25,108 nucleotides of DNA from Halomonas sp. UBA3074 (lineage in GTDB: Bacteria > Pseudomonadota > Gammaproteobacteria > Pseudomonadales > Halomonadaceae): contig NZ_DFBS01000028.1 in assembly GCF_002366715.1 (NCBI RefSeq), positions 1-25,108 of the forward strand, written 5' to 3'. Every line of letters begins with the position of its first letter. Within the stretch, counting starts at the first letter, position 1. The notes beneath the pieces were generated by a model, which did no database searches, was not told where the DNA came from, and saw only the letters and a list, made by a program, of their open reading frames with translations. Shown here one piece after another: positions 14,771-21,805 of the stretch. The position numbers and the translations under genes were made by a program.

Positions 14771-14921
14771 GGCCAGCCGGAGTTTGACGCTTCAATTTAG
14801 GAGGAGCATGGGGGAATCTCGTAAAAGCCCGCTGCGCTCGGCAGGGGGTAGGCCAGAGTGAAATCAAGCACAGTAACGACTTGCACTCAGGCAGAGCGCA
14901 TTTTGCTACTATCCAAGTGGT

Positions 14922-14948
14922 TTATCGGCGCTAAGCGGCAAACATTTA
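14922..14948 (-). promoter_or_regulatory. Sigma-28 (FliA) promoter of the MCP gene
   Basis: On the minus strand TAAATGTT, an 11-base spacer and GCCGATAA match the flagellar sigma factor consensus (TAAA....-N11-GCCGATAA) almost fully. It predicts transcription about 100 bases upstream of the ATG at 14809 and puts the receptor in the flagellar/chemotaxis regulon. Confidence 0.85.
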
Positions 14949-15113
14949 GCGTTTGGCACAAAAATGTAAGCCATGTCTTACACAAAATTGCGCAGATCTC
15001 TTACATGGCTACACGCAAATACCCTAGCGTGCTAGGTGGTTCATGTTGGGTTAGGCACTCATGTTGGGTCATGCAACGTTCATGGGCGGGACTGCTGAGG
15101 GTGCTAACGCCCC

Positions 15114-15156
15114 TCAAAAGCAACCAGGGCCTGAACAAGTGAATGCCAGGCCCTGG
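15114..15156 (-). terminator. Terminator of the Tat-exported SDR gene
   Basis: CCAGGGCCTG (15124-15133) and CAGGCCCTGG (15147-15156) form a perfect 10-base-pair stem with a 13-base loop. On the minus strand it is followed by TTGCTTTTGA, a modest T-rich tail, 30 bases past the SDR stop. Confidence 0.65.
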
Positions 15157-15186
15157 GCGGCTGTTTAAAACGTGATCAGGCAAGTT

Positions 15187-16242
15187 TTAGGGGTCGCCAG
15201 CACCACCGCCCGCGCCGTGTATATTCCCGGTGGTGTAGCTGGATTCTGGCGAAGCCAGCAATACATACGTAGCGGCCAACTCTACCGGCTGGCCTGGGCG
15301 GCCAAGCGGGGTGCTTTCGCCAAACGATTGCACGGCGTCCTGTGGCTGGCCACCGCTGGGCTGAAGTGGGGTCCAGAACGGGCCGGGGGCGACACCATTG
15401 ACGCGAATACCTTGCTCAGCCACCTGCTTCGCCAGCGCTTTGGTGAACGCCACAATGGCCGCTTTGGTCATGGAGTAATCGAGCAGAATTTTAGGCGGAT
15501 CGTAAGCCACCACGGACGTGGTGTTGATGATCACTGAGCCCGGCTCCATGTGCGGGATAGCCGCCTGGGTGATCCAGTACATGGCGTACAGGTTGGTCTT
15601 CATGGTGTCGTCGAAGGCTTCATGGCTAATGTCCATAATCGACGGCTGCCACTGCTGACGCCCAGCGTTGTTGACCAGGATATCCAGCCCGCCCAGTTGT
15701 TCAACGGCCTTTTCCACTAACTCACTGCAGAAAGACGCCTCACGTAGATCGCCTGGGATAGCGACCGCGTTACGCCCTTCCGCTTCGATGAGTTCAATGA
15801 CTTCACGCGCATCTGACTCTTCTGCGGGCAGGTAGTTAATCGCCACGTCGGCGCCTTCACGCGCATAGGCAATCGCGGCGGCACGACCAATACCGGAATC
15901 ACCACCGGTGATCAGCGCCCTTCTTCCTGTTAGGCGACCACTGCCGCGATAACTCTCTTCGCCGTGGTCTGGGCGTGGTGTCATTTCGCTGGCAAGCCCT
16001 GGCCACTCTAACGGCTGTTTGGGAAAAGGTGGCTCTGGGTACTTATTCGTCGGATTTTGCATTTGGTAAATGGGGCCTCCTGCCTCACTGGTATTAGCGT
16101 TACTGCCTGCGCTCCCTGACGCCGAAGAAGAGGACGCGGATGACTGCGCAAACGCGGGCGCGGCCATCGCCGCCGCCATCCCGGTAGCCAACCCGCCCAC
16201 CACTTGACGGCGCGTAGGGTCAAACGTGTTATCGGGCTTCAT
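15187..16242 (-). CDS. Tat-exported SDR family oxidoreductase
   Basis: A 351-residue short-chain dehydrogenase of the YghA-like branch, with a twin-arginine signal at its N-terminus (TRRQVVGGLATGMAA, cleavage likely after AFA near residue 32). A Ser-rich linker follows. The NAD(P) motif is ITGGDSGIGRAA, the structural motif NNAG, and the catalytic Ser/Tyr/Lys lie in NTTSVVAYDPPKILLDYSMTK. Export with bound cofactor folded in the cytoplasm is the usual reason for a Tat signal. Many homologues lack one, so the periplasmic location is a notable prediction. It is monocistronic with its own terminator. Confidence 0.87.
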   Translation of the reverse strand: MKPDNTFDPTRRQVVGGLATGMAAAMAAPAFAQSSASSSSASGSAGSNANTSEAGGPIYQMQNPTNKYPEPPFPKQPLEWPGLASEMTPRPDHGEESYRGSGRLTGRRALITGGDSGIGRAAAIAYAREGADVAINYLPAEESDAREVIELIEAEGRNAVAIPGDLREASFCSELVEKAVEQLGGLDILVNNAGRQQWQPSIMDISHEAFDDTMKTNLYAMYWITQAAIPHMEPGSVIINTTSVVAYDPPKILLDYSMTKAAIVAFTKALAKQVAEQGIRVNGVAPGPFWTPLQPSGGQPQDAVQSFGESTPLGRPGQPVELAATYVLLASPESSYTTGNIHGAGGGAGDP

Positions 16243-16499
16243 AGTAGCTCCCCATCAGTAATCGTTGCGAATAAAAACTTGGCAAAGGCCTAAGACCCAC
16301 TTTTTTTTCCCTACTAGAAGATTGAGAAGGGAAATAAGCCAGCGCGTATAAACTTTATTGACCCTAGTTGGGATAACGGTGATTACCAAGCGGAGTAACG
16401 ACAGAAGCCATAAACTTAAAAAATGATAGTTATCCAATCTAGATAAACGAGGTGGCTTTAACAGTGATAAGGGTGGCGCTGCAGCGCATTACGTTTTAA
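16243..16499. other. Intergenic region without a recognised gene
   Basis: This AT-rich stretch separates the Tat-SDR start from the end of the nitrilase remnant. A 60-codon minus-strand frame inside it resembles nothing recognised and lacks coding character. The promoter of the SDR gene must lie here, but no clear -35/-10 pair is called. Confidence 0.5.
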
Positions 16500-17010
16500 T
16501 CATTTGCTATTGGGCAGGTTTGCTTCGTCGCTAAGCGTTGGGTAACGAAATGAGAAAGTGGCTTTAGTTGCCTTGAGTTTGTATTGGCTTACATCTACCA
16601 ATACCAAACTCGGCACGCCTTCATCCGCCACAATGGCCAGCTCGCCAGAGGTATTCCAGCCACCGCTTTTACCGGCCGTTTGCCAGCCGCCGGTGTTGGA
16701 GAGGTGGTTGGCTAGCAGCACCGGAAACTGATGGCGCTTGGCCATGGCAGAGAGCAGCCGCGCATCGGCTGCGTAACCTGTTTCAGTTACCAGCGCGCTG
16801 GTGATGTATATGTTCGCTTGTTCGGCGGCGGCAGATTCTGCGTAGGAGGGATTAGCGAAGTCTGCCCAAATCGCCACGGCTATGCACGGCCCTTCACTGT
16901 CAGTAAATAAGTTGCGTTGCCTGACGAACAGTAAACGTCTTCTCCTTCGTGCAAGGGTTGCTTTGCTAGCGCTTTTAGCAGATCAAGCTCATAACCAGTT
17001 AGCAAACCAT
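16500..17010 (-). pseudogene. Decayed carbon-nitrogen hydrolase (second nitrilase copy)
   Basis: The minus strand first reads GLLTGYELDLLKALAKQPLHEGEDVYC and so joins the Glu-motif region directly to the Lys-motif region; about 50 codons present in the copy at 512-1306 are missing. A frameshift follows, leading to TAG. In the other frame the protein resumes as GPCIAVAIWADFANPS and runs to the end of the domain. The catalytic Cys is Trp (WADF instead of CADF). Deletion, frameshift and loss of the nucleophile together mean no activity. A 125-codon frame (16500-16877) remains open but lacks the first half of the fold. Confidence 0.85.
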
Positions 17011-17110
17011 TAGTTTATAAAGCTGCCTGCATAGGCGTAACCGGCAACCGTTACCTATTTCAGCAGCAAAGATAGGGCATCTAGCCCTTAGAGGGTTAAA
17101 ATCAGCTTGA

Positions 17111-17147
17111 ATATAGGCCAAGACCTATATAGCATAAAACCTATAAT
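17111..17147 (+). promoter_or_regulatory. Promoter and operator of the toxin-antitoxin operon
   Basis: ATATAGG-CCAAGA-CCTATAT (17111-17130) is a perfect 7-base inverted repeat. A third half-site, CCTATA, overlaps a consensus -10 (TATAAT, 17142-17147). The layout fits autorepression by the HTH antitoxin. A matching -35 is not obvious. Confidence 0.65.
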
Positions 17148-17161
17148 GAGAAGAGGCTTCC

Positions 17162-17506
17162 ATGTGGTCTATAGAGCAGACAGAAACGTTTGAAGAATGG
17201 TACTTCTCGCTACCAGAGGCGGATCGTGAGAACGTCCTGACTTCCATCCTTCTTTTGCGCGAACGAGGGCCAATGCTCTCTCGACCATATGCAGATACAG
17301 TCTACGGCTCGAAGTACACCAATATGAAAGAACTGCGTATTCAGAGCCTTGGGCGTCCTATCCGGGCCTTTTTTGCGTTCGACCCCCAGCGCACCGGCAT
17401 CATCTTGTGCGCTGGTGATAAAGGCGGCAACGACAAGCGCTATTACGATGAAATGATTCCAGTCGCCGACAAAGAGTACGCGGCTCACCTGGAAACACTT
17501 AAGTGA
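17162..17506 (+). CDS. RelE/HigB-family toxin (type II TA system)
   Basis: A 114-residue protein of the RelE/ParE superfamily, HigB/Gp49-like branch, expected to cleave mRNA on the ribosome unless bound by its antitoxin. Visible blocks are FEEWYFSLPEADRENVL, ERGPMLSRPYADTVYGSKY, MKELRIQSLGRPIRAFFAFDP and ILCAGDKGGNDKRYYDEMI, the usual order for this branch. The ATG at 17162 has an AAGAGG site. The toxin gene comes first and the antitoxin ATG follows 10 bases after its stop, the higBA order. Confidence 0.9.
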   Translation: MWSIEQTETFEEWYFSLPEADRENVLTSILLLRERGPMLSRPYADTVYGSKYTNMKELRIQSLGRPIRAFFAFDPQRTGIILCAGDKGGNDKRYYDEMIPVADKEYAAHLETLK

Positions 17507-17516
17507 GGTGGTAACC

Positions 17517-17819
17517 ATGGCACGCAAACTGGAAGATTTACTGGCTAGAGAAAAGCCAGAGGTTGTCACAGCAGCTGAAGCGAAAGCCGACGATATGCTG
17601 CTTGAAATAAGGCTTGCCGAGATTCGTCAGTTGGCGGAGAAAACTCAAGCCGAAGTTGCTGGAGCGATGGGCGTAAAACAACCCACAGTGGCAGGGCTTG
17701 AGAAAGTTGGTCAAGACATGCGACTTAGTTCACTCAAACGCTACGTTGAAGCCTTAGGTGGCCGCGTTCGTTTGGATATCGAATTGCCGGATGGAAGCCA
17801 TCACGGTTTTCCATTTTAA
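17517..17819 (+). CDS. HigA-like XRE-family antitoxin
   Basis: A 100-residue antitoxin from MARKLEDLLA, ATG at 17517 with GAGGTGG upstream. The helix-turn-helix is in LAEIRQLAEKTQAEVAGAMG and VKQPTVAGLEKVGQDMRLSSLKRYVEALGG, the usual HigA-like XRE pattern. The C-terminus is short and beta-like. It should neutralise the upstream toxin and bind the palindrome at 17111-17130 to repress the operon. A strong terminator follows. Confidence 0.9.
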   Translation: MARKLEDLLAREKPEVVTAAEAKADDMLLEIRLAEIRQLAEKTQAEVAGAMGVKQPTVAGLEKVGQDMRLSSLKRYVEALGGRVRLDIELPDGSHHGFPF

Positions 17820-17854
17820 TTCGTGGTGAGTTCTCTCACTTCAAACTGCTAACG

Positions 17855-17888
17855 AAGAGCAGGCATCTCTTGCCTGCTCTTTTGTCGT
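17855..17888 (+). terminator. Terminator of the toxin-antitoxin operon
   Basis: AAGAGCAGGC (17855-17864) and GCCTGCTCTT (17872-17881) make a perfect 10-base-pair stem with a 7-base loop, ending in a TTTT stretch. It lies 35 bases past the antitoxin stop and before the convergent trpA end. Confidence 0.8.
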
Positions 17889-17925
17889 CATTGTATTGGT
17901 GAGCTCAACGTCTCTTTCGTTCGTT

Positions 17926-18747
17926 CTATGCCCCCCTGCAAGCCCTAACACTTTCCGCCAACTCGCTTACTAGGCCGTGCACACGCTCCACAGCGTCATC
18001 AGGCGTGTTGGCATTTTCGATACAGTCGACGAGTGCAGAGCCAACGACGACCGCGTCGCTGAAGCGGCCAATGGTGGCGGCTTGTTCGGCAGTACGAATA
18101 CCAAAACCGACGGCGATGGGCAGGTCAGTATGTTTACGAAGCCCGGCGACGGCACCTTCCAATTTTTCAGGCGTGGGCGCACTGCCGCCGGTGACGCCTG
18201 CGACAGAAACGTAGTAGATAAACCCGGAGGCATTCGCCAGCACCTTGGGCAGGCGTTTGGCATCGGTGGTCGGCGTGGCTAGGCGAATGAAATCGATGCT
18301 GTGTTGCGCCGCTGGCTGACAAAGCTCTTCGTCGTGCTCGGGCGGTAGGTCTACCACGATCAGGCCATCGACGCCGGCCTTGGCAGCATCGGTCAAGAAG
18401 CGCTCGACGCCGTAGCAGAAAATCGGATTGTAGTAGCCCATCAGCACAATGGGCGTGGTGCTGTTTTCTTCACGGAAGCGGCGCACCATTTCCAGCGTTT
18501 TGGCTTGGGTCTGGCCATTATTCAAGGCACGCAGTGCGGCTTTTTGGATGGCGGGGCCATCGGCCATCGGGTCGCTGAATGGCATACCGAGTTCGATGAT
18601 ATCGACGCCCGCTTCTGGCAGCCCGTGCAATAGGCGTCGGGAGGTCTCTGCATCTGGGTCGCCAGCGGTGAGGTAGCTGACCAGCGCCGGGCGGTTTTGC
18701 TGCTTGAGCGCAGCAAAGCACGTTTCAAGACGCGACGTCGTGTTCAT
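17926..18747 (-). CDS. trpA: Tryptophan synthase alpha subunit
   Basis: TrpA splits indole-3-glycerol phosphate to indole and glyceraldehyde 3-phosphate and passes indole to TrpB. From MNTTSRLETCFAALK it is 273 residues, a normal length. The catalytic Glu and Asp lie in DIIELGMPFSDPMADGP. The phosphate-binding loops are SVAGVTGG and VGFGIRTAEQA. The ATG at 18747 was chosen over an upstream one at 18789 because GGAGGAG lies in front of it and the family starts here. It follows trpB by 38 bases in one operon. Confidence 0.97.
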   Translation of the reverse strand: MNTTSRLETCFAALKQQNRPALVSYLTAGDPDAETSRRLLHGLPEAGVDIIELGMPFSDPMADGPAIQKAALRALNNGQTQAKTLEMVRRFREENSTTPIVLMGYYNPIFCYGVERFLTDAAKAGVDGLIVVDLPPEHDEELCQPAAQHSIDFIRLATPTTDAKRLPKVLANASGFIYYVSVAGVTGGSAPTPEKLEGAVAGLRKHTDLPIAVGFGIRTAEQAATIGRFSDAVVVGSALVDCIENANTPDDAVERVHGLVSELAESVRACRGA

Positions 18748-18785
18748 GCTGCTCTCCTCCACTAGCCTGTTCTCCTGTAGCGCGC

Positions 18786-20015
18786 TCATACGTTTTTCAC
18801 TCCGAATTTATCGCCCAGGTGATGGGCCACGCTCATCATGTCTTTGTCGCCCCGACCGCTGAGGTTCACCACCATTAAGTGCTCGCGGGGGAGCGTGGGC
18901 GCACGCTTAGCCACTTCGGCTAAAGCGTGAGCGGTTTCCAATGCGGGGATGATGCCCTCTTGGCGGCAGCAGATCTGGAACGCTTCTAGTGCTTCGTCGT
19001 CGGTGGCAGAGACGTACTCGACCCGCCCTTGCTCGTGTAACCAGGCGTGCTCGGGGCCGATGCCGGGATAATCCAGCCCGGCGGAAATGGAGTGGGCGTC
19101 GATGATCTGGCCATCCTCGTTTTGCAGCAGGTAGGTGCGGTTGCCGTGCAGCACGCCGGGGGTGCCGCCGTTCAGGCTGGCCGCGTGCAGGCCGCTTTTA
19201 ACACCCTTTCCGCCCGCTTCCACACCAATCATCTTCACGTCTGGGTCGTCGAGGAACGGGTAAAACAGCCCAATGGCATTGGAGCCACCGCCCACGCAGG
19301 CCACCAGCGAATCAGGCAGGCGGCCTTTTTTCTCAAACATCTGACTGCGGGTCTCGTGACCAATCACCGCTTGGAAGTCGCGCACCATGGCGGGGTATGG
19401 GTGCGGCCCGGCGACGGTGCCAATGATGTAGAAGGTGTCATCAACGTTGGTGACCCAATCGCGCAGTGCTTCGTTCATGGCGTCTTTGAGCGTGCCGGTC
19501 CCGGAGGTAACCGGTACTATCTCGGCGCCCAGCAGCTTCATTCGAAATACGTTGGTCTGCTGGCGTTCGATATCCGTGGTGCCCATGTAGATGACACACG
19601 GCAAACCAAAGCGCGCCGCCACAGTCGCGGTGGCCACGCCATGCATGCCCGCCCCGGTTTCCGCGATGATGCGCTTTTTGCCCATCTGCTTGGCCAACAG
19701 CACTTGGCCAATGCAGTTGTTGATCTTGTGCGCGCCAGTGTGATTCAGCTCTTCGCGCTTCAAGTAAATACTCGCCCCGCCGAAGTGCTCGGTCAGCCGC
19801 TCGGCAAAATAGAGCGGGCTGGGCCGCCCCACATAGTCACCCTGGAAATAGGCCAACTGGCGCTGAAACTCAGGGTCGTTCTTGGCAGTGGTGTATTCGT
19901 CTTGCAGCTCTAGAATCAGCGGCATTAGGGTTTCGGCGACAAAGCGGCCACCGAAGCTGCCAAATAAGCCGTTGGCATCGGGCAAGCTTGAAGATAAATC
20001 CATTGGTTTATTCAT
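18786..20015 (-). CDS. trpB: Tryptophan synthase beta subunit
   Basis: TrpB condenses indole with L-serine to give tryptophan, using pyridoxal phosphate. It is 409 residues from MNKPMDLSSSLPDANG. The PLP lysine is in ELNHTGAHKINN, the phosphate-binding loop is CVGGGSNAIG, and LSGRGDKDM is near the C-terminus. The ATG at 20015 with AGAGG upstream was preferred over an in-frame extension to 20108 that reaches into the promoter. It is divergent from a TrpI-like regulator; no trpF or accD neighbours are seen, unlike trpFBA-accD operons. Confidence 0.97.
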   Translation of the reverse strand: MNKPMDLSSSLPDANGLFGSFGGRFVAETLMPLILELQDEYTTAKNDPEFQRQLAYFQGDYVGRPSPLYFAERLTEHFGGASIYLKREELNHTGAHKINNCIGQVLLAKQMGKKRIIAETGAGMHGVATATVAARFGLPCVIYMGTTDIERQQTNVFRMKLLGAEIVPVTSGTGTLKDAMNEALRDWVTNVDDTFYIIGTVAGPHPYPAMVRDFQAVIGHETRSQMFEKKGRLPDSLVACVGGGSNAIGLFYPFLDDPDVKMIGVEAGGKGVKSGLHAASLNGGTPGVLHGNRTYLLQNEDGQIIDAHSISAGLDYPGIGPEHAWLHEQGRVEYVSATDDEALEAFQICCRQEGIIPALETAHALAEVAKRAPTLPREHLMVVNLSGRGDKDMMSVAHHLGDKFGVKNV

Positions 20016-20144
20016 CACGACCTCTGAATGCGATTGAGCGGAGCAATTTAAGATTGTGATGAAGATAGCGCAGGCAGGCGGTGATAAAAATCGATAAGAT
20101 GTCAGCAATAGGTGAGTTTAAGTCAACTATCAGCAGGCCACGCC
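20016..20144. promoter_or_regulatory. Divergent trpB / trpI-like control region
   Basis: This 129-base region must hold both promoters. In Pseudomonas, TrpI binds such a region and activates trpBA with indoleglycerol phosphate. AT-rich CGATAAAAATCGATAAG (about 20082-20098) has the look of a LysR/promoter site, but no strict T-N11-A pair is singled out. Confidence 0.45.
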
Positions 20145-21083
20145 ATGCAACACAGCATGCCCCCACTTAGCGCCTTGCGCGCTTTTGAAGCCACTGCCCG
20201 ATTAGGAAGTGTCACCGCCGCTGCCGATGAGCTAAGCGTGACTCATGGCGCTATCAGCCGCCAGTTAAAAGGCTTGGATGAGCATTTTGGTGTCGCGCTG
20301 TTTGCCAAAGCGGGCCGAGGTATAGTCCTGACCACGCACGGGGAACGGTTACAGAGTGGTGTAGGTGAAGCGTTTTCACGTTTGAAGGATAGTTGCGCCG
20401 CGCTCAAGCGTGAGGTGGAAGACGTTCCCTTCACGCTCGCCTGCCCTGGCAGCTTACTAGCACGCTGGTTGATTCCTCGGCTGGATCGTCTGCACCGCGA
20501 TTTGCCCGAGCTCAAGCTTAAAGTGGTGGTGAGTGAAAGTGAACAGCCCGGCAAGCAAACGGATGCCAGTGCCACCCTGGCGTTTTCCGAGCCGCCCTGG
20601 CCCGCGGATGTGGACGTCGTTGAGCTTATCCCTGAGCAGATATGCGCGGTGGTTAGCCCACAACTGGCCGCGCAGTGCGATCCCGCCGCCCCGGCTACGC
20701 TATTCGACAACACGTTGCTATACACCTCCTCGCGCCCTCAGGCATGGCCGCAGTGGGCCAACGCCCAAGGGCTTGCGCTGGCGCCACTTGAAGCATCACT
20801 CAGCGAGGGCCAGGGGTTTGAACATCTTTACTACTTGATGGAAGCGGCCGTGGCAGGCCTGGGCGTGGCGATTGCGCCCACGCTATTGGTAGAAGACGAC
20901 CTGAGGAGCGGGCGGCTAGTGGCGCCCTGGGGCAGTATCGAAACGCCTGCGCGTCTTTGCCTGTGGCTGCCCAATCAAGGCAACGTTGCGAGTGTCTCCC
21001 GCCAAAGTGAGCTGCTTGCAGCGTGGCTTAAGCGGGAGTTAGCAACTGATCCAAACAATGATTTAACAACCCATCACGTTTAG
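20145..21083 (+). CDS. trpI: LysR-type regulator, TrpI-like
   Basis: A LysR-family activator of about 312 residues. The N-terminal winged HTH is seen in PPLSALRAFEATARLGSVTAA and ADELSVTHGAISRQLKGLDEHFGVALF. The effector-binding domain follows (PFTLACPGSLLARWLIPRL; YYLMEAAVAGLGVAIAPTLL). The GcvA/TrpI subfamily features and the divergent position beside trpBA suggest it activates those genes in response to indole-3-glycerol phosphate. ATG at 20145 (AGCAGG upstream) is preferred to the GTG at 20112; ATG 20157 is also possible. It ends 6 bases from the convergent gene. Confidence 0.82.
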   Translation: MQHSMPPLSALRAFEATARLGSVTAAADELSVTHGAISRQLKGLDEHFGVALFAKAGRGIVLTTHGERLQSGVGEAFSRLKDSCAALKREVEDVPFTLACPGSLLARWLIPRLDRLHRDLPELKLKVVVSESEQPGKQTDASATLAFSEPPWPADVDVVELIPEQICAVVSPQLAAQCDPAAPATLFDNTLLYTSSRPQAWPQWANAQGLALAPLEASLSEGQGFEHLYYLMEAAVAGLGVAIAPTLLVEDDLRSGRLVAPWGSIETPARLCLWLPNQGNVASVSRQSELLAAWLKRELATDPNNDLTTHHV

Positions 21084-21089
21084 CTCTTA

Positions 21090-21719
21090 CTAGCTAACAA
21101 TCTCGCCAATCGAACGCTTACCATCTAACAGCAAATACTCCTGATTAACCAAAGCGGGCTTTTGCACAATGTGAAGTAACGCATGGGCCACGTTGGCGCG
21201 GGAGATTTGGTTGTCGCCTGCTTCCTCCAGTGAGCTGGCGAACTGCTGGCTGGCAGCCTCATCGGTCAAACGCCCTGGCTTGAGAATCACGTAGGGCATA
21301 CCGCTATTACGTAGGTGGGCATCAGCGGCAAATTTTGCGGCCATATAGGGGCGCATTTTCTCGGGCGCCTCTAATGGCTGTTCTGCCCGCATGGCGCTAA
21401 TCATGATGTAGCGGGAGAGACCTTTTTGCTTGGCGACATCGGCAGTACGAATGGCACCAAACAGGTCGATCATCAAGGTTTTGTCTGGCCCGGTGTGAGG
21501 GCCAGAGCCCGCCGTGAAAACCACTTGATCGCAACCTTCAAAGGCGTGCACAAACTCGCCTTCCAAATCAGCTACCACGGTATCGATGCCCTGCTCTTTG
21601 AACCAGGCTGCTTGTTCCTCACTGCGAATCATCGCCTTGATGGGCGTGCCTGCTTTTTGGGCCAGCTCGCAAAACTGTTTGCCAATCTGCCCGTTCGCGC
21701 CAATCACTAACGTTGTCAT
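21090..21719 (-). CDS. NAD(P)-binding atypical SDR (YwnB/NAD(P)H-binding type)
   Basis: A 209-residue Rossmann protein of the NAD(P)H-binding atypical SDR group. The N-terminal motif GANGQIGKQ (about 7-15) binds the dinucleotide. It continues with DQVVFTAGSG, YIMISAMRA and YMAAKFAADAHLRNSGMPYVILKPGRL. The usual YxxxK is represented by YMAAK. Members act as flavin or quinone reductase-like or regulatory proteins; the substrate is unknown. ATG at 21719 has AAGGAG. It lies downstream of the second DUF2235 gene on the same strand (86 bases). Confidence 0.85.
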   Translation of the reverse strand: MTTLVIGANGQIGKQFCELAQKAGTPIKAMIRSEEQAAWFKEQGIDTVVADLEGEFVHAFEGCDQVVFTAGSGPHTGPDKTLMIDLFGAIRTADVAKQKGLSRYIMISAMRAEQPLEAPEKMRPYMAAKFAADAHLRNSGMPYVILKPGRLTDEAASQQFASSLEEAGDNQISRANVAHALLHIVQKPALVNQEYLLLDGKRSIGEIVS

Positions 21720-21805
21720 AACGACTCCTTGTGCATTGCTCTATAAGCTATTCATGTAGGCGCATGGACGTAATTCAACCCGTTGGTCATTAACCAAGGG
21801 TGGCT

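Larger units (their letters stand above)
14771..15186. other. 416-base intergenic region with promoter, palindrome and direct repeats
   Basis: No gene is seen. The region holds the MCP leader and sigma-28 promoter, and the terminator of the Tat-SDR gene. It also contains a small palindrome, CCTAGC-GT-GCTAGG (15023-15036), and a direct repeat TCATGTTGGGT (15041-15051 and 15060-15070). The repeat and palindrome have no assigned role. Confidence 0.6.

Noticed and set aside
16255..16437. 60-codon hydrophobic frame upstream of the Tat-SDR
   Set aside because: No ribosome site and no family resemblance; its Leu/Val-rich look follows from AT-rich DNA.
19047..19913. 288-codon open frame opposite trpB
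   Set aside because: It is wholly antisense to the certain trpB gene, resembles no family, and is explained by the codon composition of trpB.
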